A stretch of 64,000 nt of DNA from Gillisella vitis (lineage in GTDB: Bacteria; Pseudomonadota; Alphaproteobacteria; Rhizobiales; Rhizobiaceae). The translations under genes were made by a program, and so were the position numbers. Under the pieces are notes generated by a model. The model saw nothing but the letters and a program-made list of their open reading frames with translations. It did no database searches and was not told the origin of the DNA. Positions 35,402-49,163 of this stretch are shown here, piece after piece (the first letter of the stretch is position 1; each line of letters starts with the position of its first letter). Location of the stretch: contig WPHV01000014.1 of NCBI GenBank assembly GCA_009744235.1, positions 120,360 through 184,359 of the forward strand, in the 5' to 3' direction.

Positions 35402-36688
35402 ATGGACATGATGGTCATTTCGGCGCTTAGCCCTCGTTTGCGTGCCTGTCGTTTGCTCGCCTCGAAAGCACGGCGATCCGCCGCTTTGGCAATTCCCCTG
35501 CTGCGCCATACCGGCGGCAATTTCGGCATGATGACGGCGGTTCTCCTGCCGGTTTCCATCGGCGTGGCAGGTCTCGCGATGGATGCGACGGAGACGGTGC
35601 AATCGAGAAGCGCCCTGCAAAACTCGGTGGATGCAGCAGCCCTTGCTGCCGCCTCGGCAATGAGCAACGGCATGAGCGAGGCTGACGCCATTGCCCTTGC
35701 CAAGAGCTTCCTTTCCTCGCAGCTGGCCAATACCATGGCCAGAGACGAGAACACCAGTTCGGTGGACCAGATCACACAGCCGGAACCGGATATTTCCGTC
35801 AAGACCACCCAGGTCAACAGCTCATCGACCTCCTATGACGTAGAACTGACAGGTAGCTATACCATCACCATGAATGCGCTTTCGAGGGTTCTGGGATGGG
35901 AGACCGTGACGCTGAAAGCCTATGGCAAGGCTCAGGCCGCGACCACGGCCTCCGAGAGCCCGCTTTCGATGTATCTGGTGCTCGACCGATCAGGTTCGAT
36001 GAACGACGAAACGACGACGACCTACACGGGGACCTGCACCACAACCACCACGTCTGGCTCTGGCCGCAACAAGAAAACCACGACGACGAGCTATAGCTGC
36101 ACGAAAAAATACACGAAGATCGAGTCGCTGAAGCTGGCCGTCGCGGATCTGGCCTCACAGCTCAGCAAGGCCGATCCAAACAGTGAATATGTGCGCACCG
36201 GCGCCGATTCCTACAATGCCAGTGCCGATACTGCCCAGGCGATGAGTTGGGGAACCGCCAATGTGGTCACCTATGTCAATGCGTTGAGCGCTACCGGCGG
36301 CACCGATGCCAGGGGCGCACTGAGTGCGGCCTATAGCGCGCTGCAAACATCCAACAAGACAGAGATTAACGCTCATAATGTCTCGAGTGTCAGCAAGATT
36401 GGCCGTTACATCGTCTTCATGACGGACGGGGAAATGACCGGCAATAGCAGCAGCTGGAACTCCAGCATAGACACCGCCGTGCGCAGCCAATGCACAACCA
36501 TCAAGGCCGATGGCATCCAGATCTATACGGTTGCCTTCATGGCGCCGACCAATGGCAAGTCGCTGCTCAGTGCCTGCGCCAGCGACGCCTCGCACTATTA
36601 TGAGGCGACCGATGCGGCAAGCCTTGTCGCCGCCTTCGGGGAAATCGGCAAAAAAGCGACCTCCACCTCGACCCGCCTGATGAATTGA
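35402..36688 (+). CDS. TadG-like pilus-associated protein with VWA domain
   Basis: About 428 residues from ATG 35402. ATG 35375 and others are in frame and no RBS decides. A single N-terminal hydrophobic segment sits in the TadE/TadG-like context GGNFGMMTAVLLPVSIGVAG, then LAMDATETVQSRSALQNSVDAAALAAASAM, the hallmark of TadG/Flp-locus proteins. A von Willebrand factor A domain follows with the MIDAS start MYLVLDRSGSMND, and later FMTDGEMTG and IQIYTVAFMAP. Directly after the MIDAS strand is an odd Thr-rich insertion (about residues 205-240) bounded by cysteines. Anchored in the inner membrane, it may assist Flp pilus or surface adhesion functions. No other tad gene is nearby. Confidence 0.82.
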   Translation: MDMMVISALSPRLRACRLLASKARRSAALAIPLLRHTGGNFGMMTAVLLPVSIGVAGLAMDATETVQSRSALQNSVDAAALAAASAMSNGMSEADAIALAKSFLSSQLANTMARDENTSSVDQITQPEPDISVKTTQVNSSSTSYDVELTGSYTITMNALSRVLGWETVTLKAYGKAQAATTASESPLSMYLVLDRSGSMNDETTTTYTGTCTTTTTSGSGRNKKTTTTSYSCTKKYTKIESLKLAVADLASQLSKADPNSEYVRTGADSYNASADTAQAMSWGTANVVTYVNALSATGGTDARGALSAAYSALQTSNKTEINAHNVSSVSKIGRYIVFMTDGEMTGNSSSWNSSIDTAVRSQCTTIKADGIQIYTVAFMAPTNGKSLLSACASDASHYYEATDAASLVAAFGEIGKKATSTSTRLMN

Positions 36689-36780
36689 TTTTGGCAGGTC
36701 AAAACCAAGCCAGGCCAAGATGTCTGGAACTTTCCGCCTCTGGCCAGCCTTTAGCCTCCTTGAAACGCAAGGAGAGAACC

Positions 36781-36993
36781 ATGGAAGATACACCGTCGCT
36801 GAAACTGGCAAAGCGCTATCTGGAACTGGGCGGCACCCGGAAATTGAAGATGGATGACAACATTACCGATACCCGCAAATGGGAAGGCGAACCGGCGGAA
36901 GCCGCCAAATTCTGGGCGGAACATATCGAGGTGCTGGAAGCGGGCGAGCGCAAACAGGTCGAGGACTTTCTGCCGTCCATGGCCGACAAGTAG
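36781..36993 (+). CDS. Conserved-looking 70-residue hypothetical protein
   Basis: MEDTPSLKLAKRYLELGGTR and onward, ending EDFLPSMADK. AAGGAGAG sits six bases before the ATG, an excellent RBS, and the composition is coding-like. It is highly charged with no membrane segment or signal peptide, likely a small helical cytoplasmic protein. I do not recognise a domain. It lies about 90 bases after the TadG-like gene and about 310 bases before glgP on the same strand, probably a separate unit. Confidence 0.65.
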   Translation: MEDTPSLKLAKRYLELGGTRKLKMDDNITDTRKWEGEPAEAAKFWAEHIEVLEAGERKQVEDFLPSMADK

Positions 36994-37307
36994 CAGGGAA
37001 AATAGCTTGCGGGCTGGCCGCATCCTTGCGGCCCATCCCAATATCTCGCGATAATTGCAGGCCCTCTAAGCTTTGGTGGTGGCGCAGAGGGCGAACTATC
37101 GGCACAAAGTGCGGACGCACCAATAATCCCAAGAATAATCCGGGGCTTAACTGAGCCATAAAAACACGAAGCGACGACTGCTCTTCAAAAAATACGTTGT
37201 TGCAACTATTCGCCAAGGATGCATACACTGTATGTGCCGGTGGTTGGCAAACCGCATGACCATCGGTCTCGCGCCCTGCCCTTTCCTCCTCACCATGTGG
37301 CGAAGTC
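36994..37307. other. Intergenic region upstream of the glycogen operon
   Basis: 314 bases without a gene. It should hold the glg operon promoter. The only marked feature is a 13-bp palindrome CATACA-C-TGTATG at 37222-37234, about 75 bases before glgP, a possible operator. Confidence 0.4.
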
Positions 37308-39776
37308 ATGAATGAAACTCATCCAAAGGCCGACCTCCCTCTTCCAAAGCCCCGCGTCTCCAATCCGGAAACGCTTGCCGCCGAAATCATCGAGCGGCTG
37401 ACCTATGGTATCGGCAAGGACGCGAAGGTTGCCAAGCCTCATGACTGGCTGACCGCCACCATTCTGGTGGTGCGCGACCGCATCATCGACAAGTGGATGG
37501 AATCCACCCGCCAGACCTATGCCACCAATGCCAAGCGGGTCTATTATCTGTCGCTGGAGTTTCTGATTGGCCGGTTGATGCGCGATGCGATGACCAATCT
37601 CGGCCTGGTCGAGGAAATCAAGGCAGCGCTGGAATCGCTCGGTGTCGATCTTGGCGTCATCGCCGGGCTGGAGCCCGATGCGGCGCTGGGCAATGGCGGG
37701 CTTGGCCGTCTGGCCGCCTGCTTCATGGAAAGCATGGCGACGGTGAATATTCCCGCCTATGGCTACGGTATCCGCTACGTCCACGGCCTGTTTCGCCAGC
37801 AGATGGCCGATGGCTGGCAGGTGGAACTGCCGGAGACGTGGCTCGCCCACGGCAATCCCTGGGAATTCGAGCGGCGCGAAAGCTCCTATGAAGTCGGCTT
37901 TGGCGGCGGCGTCGAGACCGCCTCCAACGGCACCAGCGGCGAGGAAATCCGCCACGTCTGGAAGCCGAGCGAGCGGGTGATCGCCACCGCCTATGACACG
38001 CCCATCGTCGGCTGGCGCGGCGAACGCATCAATACATTGCGTCTTTGGTCGGCCCAACCAATTGACCCGATCCTGCTCGATGCCTTCAATGCGGGCGACC
38101 ATATTGGTGCGTTGCGTGAAAGCAACCGGGCCGAAAGCCTGACCCGGGTGCTTTATCCAGCCGATGCCACCGCCGCTGGGCAGGAACTGCGCCTTCGCCA
38201 GGAATATTTCTTCTGCTCGGCTTCGCTTCAGGACATCGTTCGGCGTCATCTCCAGCACGGCAATGCGCTGATCGACCTTCCAAAAAAGGTGGCGATCCAG
38301 CTCAACGACACCCATCCTGCCGTCTCTGTCGCTGAACTGATGCGGCAATTGACCGACGTTCATGGCATGGATTTCGATACCGCCTGGGACGTAACCCGCG
38401 AGACCTTCTCCTATACCAACCACACGCTTTTGCCCGAAGCGCTGGAAAGCTGGCCGGTGCCGCTGTTCGAGCGGCTGTTGCCACGCCATATGCAGCTGGT
38501 CTACGCGATCAACGCCAAATGCCTGGTGGAAGCGCGCAAGCAGAAGAATTTCACCGATCTGGAAATCACCAGCCTGTCTCTGATCGATGAAAGCGGCGAC
38601 CGCCGGGTGCGGATGGGCAATCTGGCCTTCATGGGCTCCCATTCGATCAATGGCGTCTCGGCCCTGCATACCGAGCTGATGAAGGAAACGGTGTTCGCCA
38701 CCCTGCACAAGCTCTACCCGGACCGGATCAACAACAAGACCAATGGCATTACCCCGCGCCGCTGGCTGATGCAGTGCAATCCCGGCCTGACCTCGCTGAT
38801 CCGCGAAGCGATCGGCGACGACTTCCTTGATGACGCCGAAAAGCTGACCGCTTTGGATGCTTTTGCCAAGGACAGCGCCTTCCAGCAGAAATTTGCCGCC
38901 GTCAAGCGGGCCAACAAGGAGCAACTGGCCAATCTGGTCGCCAGCCGAATGGGCATCCGGCTCGATCCCTCGGCCATGTTCGATATCCAGATCAAGCGCA
39001 TCCATGAATACAAGCGCCAGCTCTTGAACATCATCGAGACCGTGGCGCTCTACGACCAGATCCGCTCGCATCCGGAACGCGACTGGGCGCCGCGCGTCAA
39101 GCTGTTCGCTGGCAAGGCGGCACCGAGCTATCACAATGCCAAGCTGATCATCAAACTGGCCAATGACGTGGCCCGGGTCATCAACAACGACCCGTCGGTG
39201 CGCGGCCTGCTGAAAGTGGTGTTCATTCCCAATTACAATGTGTCGCTGGCCGAGGTCATGGTGCCGGCTGCCGATCTCTCCGAACAAATTTCGACTGCGG
39301 GCATGGAAGCATCGGGAACCGGGAACATGAAGTTCGCGTTAAACGGTGCGCTGACCATCGGCACCCTGGATGGGGCCAATGTGGAAATGCGCGATCACGT
39401 CGGAGAAGACAATATCTTTATCTTTGGAATGACTGCGGAAGAGGTCGGCAAGGTGCGTGCCGAGGGGCACACCCCACGCCCGATCATCGAACGGTCGCGC
39501 GAACTGTCACAGGCACTGGCCGCCATCGCGTCCGGCGTGTTCTCGCCTGACGATCGGGACCGGTTCGCCAGCCTGGTGGATGGGCTCTATAACCATGACT
39601 GGTTCATGGTGGCCGCCGATTTCGATGCCTATGCCACAGCCCAACGTCAGGTGGACGCGGTCTGGACCGACCAGCCCCTCTGGCAATCCAAAGCCATTCT
39701 GAATACGGCCCGCATGGGTTGGTTCTCCTCCGACCGGACGATCAGACAGTATACGGCCGACATCTGGAGAGCCTGA
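37308..39776 (+). CDS. glgP: Glycogen phosphorylase
   Basis: 822 residues, the usual length. It removes glucose-1-phosphate from glycogen or maltodextrin ends. N-terminal signatures are RVYYLSLEFLIGRLMRDAM and AALGNGGLGRLAACFMESMA; the substrate region is IQLNDTHPAVSVAELMRQL. The PLP-lysine motif is EASGTGNMKFALNGALTIGT, with the Lys in NMKFALNG. First gene of a six-gene operon. Its stop overlaps the glgB start (TGATG). Its product feeds Pgm and GlgC, both encoded downstream, so the operon can run synthesis and breakdown together. No allosteric region can be judged by eye. Confidence 0.96.
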   Translation: MNETHPKADLPLPKPRVSNPETLAAEIIERLTYGIGKDAKVAKPHDWLTATILVVRDRIIDKWMESTRQTYATNAKRVYYLSLEFLIGRLMRDAMTNLGLVEEIKAALESLGVDLGVIAGLEPDAALGNGGLGRLAACFMESMATVNIPAYGYGIRYVHGLFRQQMADGWQVELPETWLAHGNPWEFERRESSYEVGFGGGVETASNGTSGEEIRHVWKPSERVIATAYDTPIVGWRGERINTLRLWSAQPIDPILLDAFNAGDHIGALRESNRAESLTRVLYPADATAAGQELRLRQEYFFCSASLQDIVRRHLQHGNALIDLPKKVAIQLNDTHPAVSVAELMRQLTDVHGMDFDTAWDVTRETFSYTNHTLLPEALESWPVPLFERLLPRHMQLVYAINAKCLVEARKQKNFTDLEITSLSLIDESGDRRVRMGNLAFMGSHSINGVSALHTELMKETVFATLHKLYPDRINNKTNGITPRRWLMQCNPGLTSLIREAIGDDFLDDAEKLTALDAFAKDSAFQQKFAAVKRANKEQLANLVASRMGIRLDPSAMFDIQIKRIHEYKRQLLNIIETVALYDQIRSHPERDWAPRVKLFAGKAAPSYHNAKLIIKLANDVARVINNDPSVRGLLKVVFIPNYNVSLAEVMVPAADLSEQISTAGMEASGTGNMKFALNGALTIGTLDGANVEMRDHVGEDNIFIFGMTAEEVGKVRAEGHTPRPIIERSRELSQALAAIASGVFSPDDRDRFASLVDGLYNHDWFMVAADFDAYATAQRQVDAVWTDQPLWQSKAILNTARMGWFSSDRTIRQYTADIWRA

Positions 39777-42025
39777 TGAAGAAAACAACCAGGCAGACGC
39801 AGGCATCAGCCGAGAGCGGCCATCCGCCCTCTGCTGACCACCTTTCTTCTGCCGAGATCGAAGCCATCGTCGCCGGCCTGCACACCGATCCGTTTTCGGT
39901 GCTCGGCGTTCATGCCGGTGCGGATGGTTTTATTGCCCGCTGTTTCGTGCCGGGCACCGAAAGCATTACCGCGCTCACACTCGACGGCAGCCTTGCCGGA
40001 GAGCTGGCCTGTCTCGATCCTGCGGGCTTTTTCGCCGGTCCGGTGGCGATCAAGTCCCAGCAGCCGCTGCGCTACCGCGCCTGCCGAGGCGATATGGAAT
40101 GGTCGCTGACCGATCCCTATAGTTTCGGCCCGGTTCTCGGGCCGATGGACGATTACTTCCTGCGCGAAGGATCGCATCTGCGGCTGTTCGACAAGATGGG
40201 CGCCCATCCGATCAAGCATCAAGGCGTCGATGGCTTTCATTTTGCCGTCTGGGCGCCGAATGCAAGACGGGTCTCGGTGGTCGGCGATTTCAATGAATGG
40301 GATGGCCGCCGCCATGTGATGCGGTTGCGCCGCGACACCGGCATCTGGGAGATTTTCGCCCCTGATGTCCGGCCCGGTTCTGCCTATAAATTCGAGATTA
40401 TCGGCGTCAATGGCGAGCTTTTGCCGCTGAAGGCCGATCCGTTCGCCCGCCGCAGCGAGTTTCGCCCACAGACCGCGTCCGTCACCGCCGCCGAGCTTTC
40501 CCAGAACTGGGAGGACGCGGCGCATCTGGCCCATTGGGGCAGCATCGACAAGCGTCGCCAGCCGATTTCGGTCTATGAGGTCCATGCCGGCTCCTGGCAG
40601 AAGCGGCCTGACGGCACCTTTCTCAGCTGGGACGAGCTGGCGGAACGGCTGATCCCCTATTGCACCGAAATGGGCTTTACCCATATCGAATTTCTACCCG
40701 TCACCGAACATCCCTATGACCCCTCCTGGGGCTACCAGACGACGGGGCTTTATGCGCCAAGCGCGCGGTTTGGCGAGCCGGAGGGCTTTGCCCGCTTCGT
40801 CAACGGCTGTCACAAGGTGGGCCTCAGCGTCATTCTCGACTGGGTTCCGGCCCATTTCCCGACCGATGCCCATGGGCTGCGCTTTTTCGACGGCACGGCT
40901 CTTTACGAGCACGAGGACCCGCGCAAGGGCTTCCACCCCGACTGGAACACTGCGATCTACAATTACGGGCGGATCGAGGTTCTCTCCTATCTGGTCAACA
41001 ATGCGCTGTACTGGGCGGAAAAATTCCACCTGGACGGCGTGCGGGTCGATGCGGTCGCCTCGATGCTCTATCTCGACTATTCCCGCAAGGAAGGCGAGTG
41101 GATACCCAATGAATATGGTGGGCGAGAAAACCTGGAGGCGGTGCGCTTCCTGCAAAAGATGAATGAGCATCTCTACGGCGCCCATCCGCAGGTGATGACC
41201 ATTGCCGAGGAAAGCACCTCCTGGCCGAAAGTGTCCCAGCCAGTCCACGAAGGCGGTCTCGGCTTCGGCTTCAAGTGGAACATGGGCTTCATGCATGACA
41301 CTTTAAGCTATTTTGCCCGCGACCCCGTGCATCGCAAGCACCACCATCATGAAATCACCTTCGGGCTGATCTATGCCTATAGCGAAAATTTCATGCTGCC
41401 GATTTCCCATGATGAAGTGGTGCATGGCAAAGGCTCGATGATTGCCAAAATGCCCGGCGACGATTGGCAGAAATTTGCCAATCTTCGCGCCTATTACGGC
41501 TTCATGTGGGGCTATCCCGGCAAGAAACTGTTGTTCATGGGCCAGGAATTTGCCCAGTGGAGCGAATGGAGCGAGGAACGGTCGCTGGACTGGAACCTGC
41601 TGCAATATCCGTTGCATGAGGGCATGCGCCGCCTGGTGCGTGATCTGAACTTTACCTATCGCAACAAGCCAGCACTGCATGCCCGCGACTGCGAGGGCGA
41701 AGGGTTCGAATGGCTGATCAGCGAGGATGCCGATCAATCCGTGTTTGCCTGGTTGCGCAAGACGCCCGGTGAACGGCCGGTGGCTGTCATCGCCAACCTG
41801 ACACCGGTCTATTACCAGCGTTACGACGTGCCGCTGCCAATGGCCGGGCGGTGGCGGGAAATTCTCAATACCGATGCCGAGATCTATGGCGGCAGCGGCA
41901 AGGGCAATGGCGGCCGAGTGGAGGCCGTGCTGGATGCGGCAACGACCTCCGACAAGGCGCCATGGGCGCACGCAACGCTGTCACTGCCGCCGCTGGCAGT
42001 GATCATGCTGGAGTTGGAACAGTAA
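39776..42025 (+). CDS. glgB: 1,4-alpha-glucan branching enzyme
   Basis: 749 residues from the ATG that overlaps the glgP stop by one base; GGAGAG lies seven bases upstream. It introduces alpha-1,6 branches. Domain order is the two-module N-terminus seen in proteobacterial GlgB ([11 protein letters not shown], then [23 protein letters not shown]). The GH13 barrel has [20 protein letters not shown], the catalytic Asp in [20 protein letters not shown], the acid/base Glu in [16 protein letters not shown] and the transition-state Asp in [14 protein letters not shown]. The C-terminal beta domain follows. A 37-base gap with its own RBS separates it from glgC. Confidence 0.96.
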   Translation: MKKTTRQTQASAESGHPPSADHLSSAEIEAIVAGLHTDPFSVLGVHAGADGFIARCFVPGTESITALTLDGSLAGELACLDPAGFFAGPVAIKSQQPLRYRACRGDMEWSLTDPYSFGPVLGPMDDYFLREGSHLRLFDKMGAHPIKHQGVDGFHFAVWAPNARRVSVVGDFNEWDGRRHVMRLRRDTGIWEIFAPDVRPGSAYKFEIIGVNGELLPLKADPFARRSEFRPQTASVTAAELSQNWEDAAHLAHWGSIDKRRQPISVYEVHAGSWQKRPDGTFLSWDELAERLIPYCTEMGFTHIEFLPVTEHPYDPSWGYQTTGLYAPSARFGEPEGFARFVNGCHKVGLSVILDWVPAHFPTDAHGLRFFDGTALYEHEDPRKGFHPDWNTAIYNYGRIEVLSYLVNNALYWAEKFHLDGVRVDAVASMLYLDYSRKEGEWIPNEYGGRENLEAVRFLQKMNEHLYGAHPQVMTIAEESTSWPKVSQPVHEGGLGFGFKWNMGFMHDTLSYFARDPVHRKHHHHEITFGLIYAYSENFMLPISHDEVVHGKGSMIAKMPGDDWQKFANLRAYYGFMWGYPGKKLLFMGQEFAQWSEWSEERSLDWNLLQYPLHEGMRRLVRDLNFTYRNKPALHARDCEGEGFEWLISEDADQSVFAWLRKTPGERPVAVIANLTPVYYQRYDVPLPMAGRWREILNTDAEIYGGSGKGNGGRVEAVLDAATTSDKAPWAHATLSLPPLAVIMLELEQ

Positions 42026-42062
42026 GACGAACACGTATTTGAGACATGCGGGAGGAGATTGC

Positions 42063-43333
42063 ATGACGCCGACAAAGAGAATTCAGCCGCTGGCGCGCGA
42101 TGCCATGGCGTATGTACTGGCCGGCGGACGGGGCAGCCGCCTTAAGGAGCTGACCGACCGGCGGGCAAAACCCGCCGTTTATTTCGGCGGCAAGGCCCGG
42201 ATCATCGATTTCGCCCTGTCGAATGCGCTGAACTCAGGCATTCGCCGCATCGGCGTTGCTACCCAGTACAAGGCCCATTCGCTGATCCGCCACATGCAGC
42301 GTGGCTGGGATTTCCTGCGGCCCGAGCGCAATGAAAGCTTCGACATCCTGCCCGCCAGCCAGCGCGTTTCCGAAACGCAATGGTATGAGGGTACGGCAGA
42401 TGCCGTCTTCCAAAACATCGATATTATCGAGCCTTATGGCCCGGAATATATGGTGATCCTGGCGGGCGACCACGTCTATAAGATGGACTATGAATTCATG
42501 CTCCAGCAACATGTCGACAGTGGTGCCGATGTCACCATTGGCTGCATGGAAGTGCCACGCATGGAAGCCTCGGCTTTCGGTGTCATGCATGTCGACGACA
42601 AGGACCAGATCATTGCCTTCGTCGAAAAGCCCGCCGATCCACCGGGCATTCCCGGCAACGAGACCATGGCGCTCGCCTCGATGGGCATCTACGTGTTCCA
42701 CACCAAATTCCTGATGGATTGCCTGCGCCGCGACGCCGCCGACCCCAATTCCAGCCGGGATTTCGGCAAGGACATCATTCCCTATATCGTCGAACACGGC
42801 AAAGCCGTGGCGCATCGCTTTGCCTCCTCCTGCGTGCGCTCGGATTTCGAAAAGACCCCGTATTGGCGCGATGTCGGCACCATCGATGCCTATTGGCAGG
42901 CCAATGTCGACTTGACCGACATCCTGCCGGAACTGGATATCTACGATAAATCCTGGCCGATCTGGACCTATGCCGAAATCAATCCGCCGGCAAAATTCGT
43001 CCACGACGATGAAGGCCGTCGCGGTTCGGCGATTTCCTCTCTGGTCTCGGGCGATTGCATCATATCCGGCTCGACGCTCTATCGCAGCCTGCTGTTTACC
43101 GGTGTTCGCGCCAATTCCTATTCGAGGCTGGAAGGCGCCGTCATTCTGCCAAAGGTCACCATTGGCCGTCATGCCCGGTTGACCAATGTGGTGATCGATC
43201 ATGGCGTCACCATTCCCGAAGGCCTGATTGTCGGTGAAGACCCGGAGATCGACGCCAAGCGCTTCCGCCGCAGTGAAAACGGCATCTGCCTGATCACTCA
43301 GGCCATGCTGGACAAGCTGGAGCAATCAGGCAC

Positions 43334-43337
<4 letters not shown>
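42063..43337 (+). CDS. glgC: Glucose-1-phosphate adenylyltransferase (ADP-glucose pyrophosphorylase)
   Basis: 424 residues from the ATG at 42063, set by GGGAGGAG seven bases upstream (the frame opens eight codons earlier). It makes ADP-glucose and is the usual control point of glycogen synthesis. Motifs: [20 protein letters not shown] then [20 protein letters not shown] (nucleotide and activator sites), [38 protein letters not shown], and a left-handed beta-helix C-terminus ([20 protein letters not shown]). The Agrobacterium enzyme is known to respond to fructose-6-phosphate and pyruvate. Its stop overlaps glgA by four bases. Confidence 0.96.
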
Positions 43338-46406
<3,069 letters not shown>

Positions 46407-46420
46407 TCGCGGATGGCCCT

Positions 46421-48370
46421 ATGACAGGTGCTGGCGCTCGTCTCATTGCAACAGGCGCGGAGTTTGCGGTCTATTCCCGTGATGCCGAGCATCTGGAACT
46501 TTGCCTGTTTGATGAGACCGGAGACACCGAACTTCGCCGCCTGCCAATGCAGCGCGGCGAAGACGATCTGCACCGGCTGACCGTCGAGGGACTGGTCGCT
46601 GGAGCGCGATACGGCTACCGCGCCCATGGGCCGTATGATCCCGATCAAGGCCTGTGGTTTGATCCGGCCAAGCTGCTGGTTGATCCCTATGCGCTGGAAA
46701 TCGACCGCCCCTTCCGTCACGATCCGCGCCTCAGCCAATTTGGCGAGGACACTGCAGATCTGGCACCCAAGGCCATCCTGATCGTACCCGGGCAGGCTGT
46801 GCTGGAGCGGCCCCGCCTGCCAGATGGCGGCTTTATCTATGAATTGCCGGTGCGCGGCTTCACCATGCTGCATCCTGATGTGCCTGAAAACCTGCGCGGC
46901 ACGGTCGCGGCCCTTGCCCATCCATCCGTCATCGCCCATCTGCAAGCCGTTGGCGTCGATGCGGTGGAGCTTTTGCCGATCACCGCCTGGATCGATGAAC
47001 GGCACCTGCCGCCGCTCGGCCTTTCCAATAGCTGGGGTTACAATCCGGTCGCCCTGATGGCGCTCGACCCGCGCCTCTGCCCCGGCGGGGTGGAGGAATT
47101 GCGCCGCACCGTCGAATGTCTGCATGAAAATGGCATCGGCGTGATCCTCGACCTGGTCTTCAACCATTCCGGCGAAAGCGACCGGTTCGGCGCGACGCTG
47201 TCGATGCGCGGCCTCGACAACAGGAGCTATTACCGGCACCTGCCCGACCAGCCGGGCGTGCTGGTCAACGATACCGGCTGCGGCAATACGATTGCCTGCG
47301 ACAGACCGGTGGTGCGCCAGCTGATCCTCGACACTTTGCGCCATTTCGTCATGGCGGCGGGCGTCGATGGATTTCGTTTCGATCTCGCCCCGGTGCTGGG
47401 ACGGACGGCAACAGGCTTTGAGGCACAAGGCGAGACGCTGACCGCCATGCTCCAGGACCCGATTTTGAAGGACCGGGTGATGATTGCCGAGCCCTGGGAC
47501 ATCGGCCCCGGCGGCTACCAGCTCGGAAACTTCCCAGCGCCGTTTCTGGAATGGAACGACCGCGCCCGCGACACTATGCGCCGCTTCTGGCGCGGCGATG
47601 ACGGCCTGACCGGCGAGATGGCCACGGTGCTGGCGGGTTCATCGGATATGTTCTCGCGCAACGGCAGCCCCCACACCCGCAGCGTCAATTTCATCGCCGC
47701 CCATGATGGCTTCACGCTGCACGATCTGGTGTCCTATGCCCATAAGCACAATGAGGCGAATGGCGAGGATAACAGAGACGGCCATAGTGACAATCACAGC
47801 TGGAACAATGGCGCTGAGGGCGAGACCCGCGACCCTGATATCCTTGCCGCCCGCAAGCGTGATTGTACCGCTCTGCTCTCCACCCTGTTTGCCTCAAAAG
47901 GCTGGGTGATGCTGACGGCTGGCGACGAAGGCGGGCGCAGCCAGCGCGGCAATAACAATGCCTATTGCCAGGACAATGCCATCACCTGGCTGGACTGGGC
48001 AGCACTCGATGCCGATCTGGTCGCCCATACCGGACGGCTAGCCGCCCTGCGCAAACGGTTTCCGTCCCTCGCAGATCCAGCCTTTTTCACCGGCAATGGC
48101 GATGTCAGCTGGATTGATGCCTCCGGCCAGCCGATGCGCGTCGAGACCTGGCAAGATCCACAAGCCCGCTTCCTGGGGCTGCTGATCACCACGCCGGATC
48201 GAACCACAGGACGCGACACGCGGTTGGCAATCCTGATCAACAGGGGTGAAGCGTGTGCCGTCAATCTACCCGCTTCAACGGGAGGGGAATGGCGGGAGGT
48301 TTTTTCGGGTGTAGCTGCTTCAAAACTGGTAATGGAACCACGCCATGTGGCATTTCTCGTCGAAGGTTGA
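46421..48370 (+). CDS. glgX: Glycogen debranching enzyme GlgX
   Basis: 649 residues, GH13_11 isoamylase type. It cuts alpha-1,6 branches left by GlgP. An N-terminal CBM48 (ATGAEFAVYSRDAEHLELCL, GYRAHGPYDPDQGLWFDPAK) precedes the barrel: VELLPITAW, SNSWGYNPVALMALDPRL, VILDLVFNHSGESDRFG, the nucleophile in GVDGFRFDLAPVLGR, the acid Glu in MIAEPWDIGPGGYQLGNFP, and FIAAHDGFTLHDLVSYAHKH with the third Asp. Its start is 14 bases after pgm. It seems to be the last gene of the operon. No intrinsic terminator is evident after it. The N-terminus is slightly short for the family. Confidence 0.95.
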   Translation: MTGAGARLIATGAEFAVYSRDAEHLELCLFDETGDTELRRLPMQRGEDDLHRLTVEGLVAGARYGYRAHGPYDPDQGLWFDPAKLLVDPYALEIDRPFRHDPRLSQFGEDTADLAPKAILIVPGQAVLERPRLPDGGFIYELPVRGFTMLHPDVPENLRGTVAALAHPSVIAHLQAVGVDAVELLPITAWIDERHLPPLGLSNSWGYNPVALMALDPRLCPGGVEELRRTVECLHENGIGVILDLVFNHSGESDRFGATLSMRGLDNRSYYRHLPDQPGVLVNDTGCGNTIACDRPVVRQLILDTLRHFVMAAGVDGFRFDLAPVLGRTATGFEAQGETLTAMLQDPILKDRVMIAEPWDIGPGGYQLGNFPAPFLEWNDRARDTMRRFWRGDDGLTGEMATVLAGSSDMFSRNGSPHTRSVNFIAAHDGFTLHDLVSYAHKHNEANGEDNRDGHSDNHSWNNGAEGETRDPDILAARKRDCTALLSTLFASKGWVMLTAGDEGGRSQRGNNNAYCQDNAITWLDWAALDADLVAHTGRLAALRKRFPSLADPAFFTGNGDVSWIDASGQPMRVETWQDPQARFLGLLITTPDRTTGRDTRLAILINRGEACAVNLPASTGGEWREVFSGVAASKLVMEPRHVAFLVEG

Positions 48371-48673
48371 GCCCGCCAGCAGCTAGTGATCCTTGATCAA
48401 GGTTACCGGGCCTCATGGTTTCCACGGGAGCCGAACGCAGAAACGACATGATAAGCGCCCACATTCATTGAATGATTTTTATAGAAAACGTCTTTAAACC
48501 ATTCCCCAGCACACCGGAATTAACGAATTTCTCATTCTTTCCGCTCGATTCTGAGCATTCAGGACATGGTTTTAAACAATTATCGAGTGCGTGATTTTCA
48601 GCCGCCACAAATGGCGATAGGGTTCTTTTTGATCTGAACACCCACCAGAGCCCCAACCCAACGAGAGTAGAGT
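48371..48673. other. Intergenic region after the glycogen operon
   Basis: 303 bases without a supported gene. It contains a 12-bp palindrome CCTTGATCAAGG at 48391-48402 and an AT-rich middle, but no clear terminator or promoter. Confidence 0.4.
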
Positions 48674-49162
48674 ATGCAGCGTCAAATTTCTCTCGCAGAC
48701 GTCCCCGCCATGGTCGGGGAGGAACTGGGCATATCCAAATGGATCACCGTCGATCAAACCATGATCGATGCCTTCGCCACGGCGACTGACGATCACCAGT
48801 TCATCCATACCGATCCTGAGCGCGCCAAGGCGGAAACGCCCTATGGCGGCACCATTGCCCATGGATTTCTGACGATCTCGCTGCTATCGGCAATGAATTA
48901 CGATTGCCTGCCTGTGATCCGCGAACAAACCATGGGGATCAATTACGGCTTTGAGAAAATCCGGTTGATGGCACCAGTCCGCTCGGGAAAGCGGGTGCGC
49001 GGCCGCTTCGTGCTGGCTGGCGCCCGGTTTCGCGGCGCAGGCATGCTGATGACCACCTATGATGTCAGTGTCGAGATCGAAGAGGAACGCAAACCGGCGC
49101 TCACCGCCATCTGGCAGACCATCATCCAGTTCGACCCTGAAAACCGACCAGAAGGGGTTTGA
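48674..49162 (+). CDS. MaoC-family (R)-enoyl-CoA hydratase-like protein
   Basis: 162 residues, a single hot-dog domain. The hydratase motif is complete: MIDAFATATDDHQFIHTDPE, with the catalytic Asp and His, then AKAETPYGGTIAHGFLTISL. Such proteins hydrate trans-2-enoyl-CoA to (R)-3-hydroxyacyl-CoA, for PHA or fatty acid metabolism, but many paralogues have no proven substrate. RBS is GAGAGTAGAG. The DUF2332 gene starts one base after its stop, so the pair is co-translated. The neighbour gives no pathway hint. Confidence 0.88.
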   Translation: MQRQISLADVPAMVGEELGISKWITVDQTMIDAFATATDDHQFIHTDPERAKAETPYGGTIAHGFLTISLLSAMNYDCLPVIREQTMGINYGFEKIRLMAPVRSGKRVRGRFVLAGARFRGAGMLMTTYDVSVEIEEERKPALTAIWQTIIQFDPENRPEGV

Positions 49163-49163
49163 G

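Noticed and set aside
37290-39287. 665-residue minus-strand frame
   Set aside because: Antisense shadow of glgP, which has all its family motifs.
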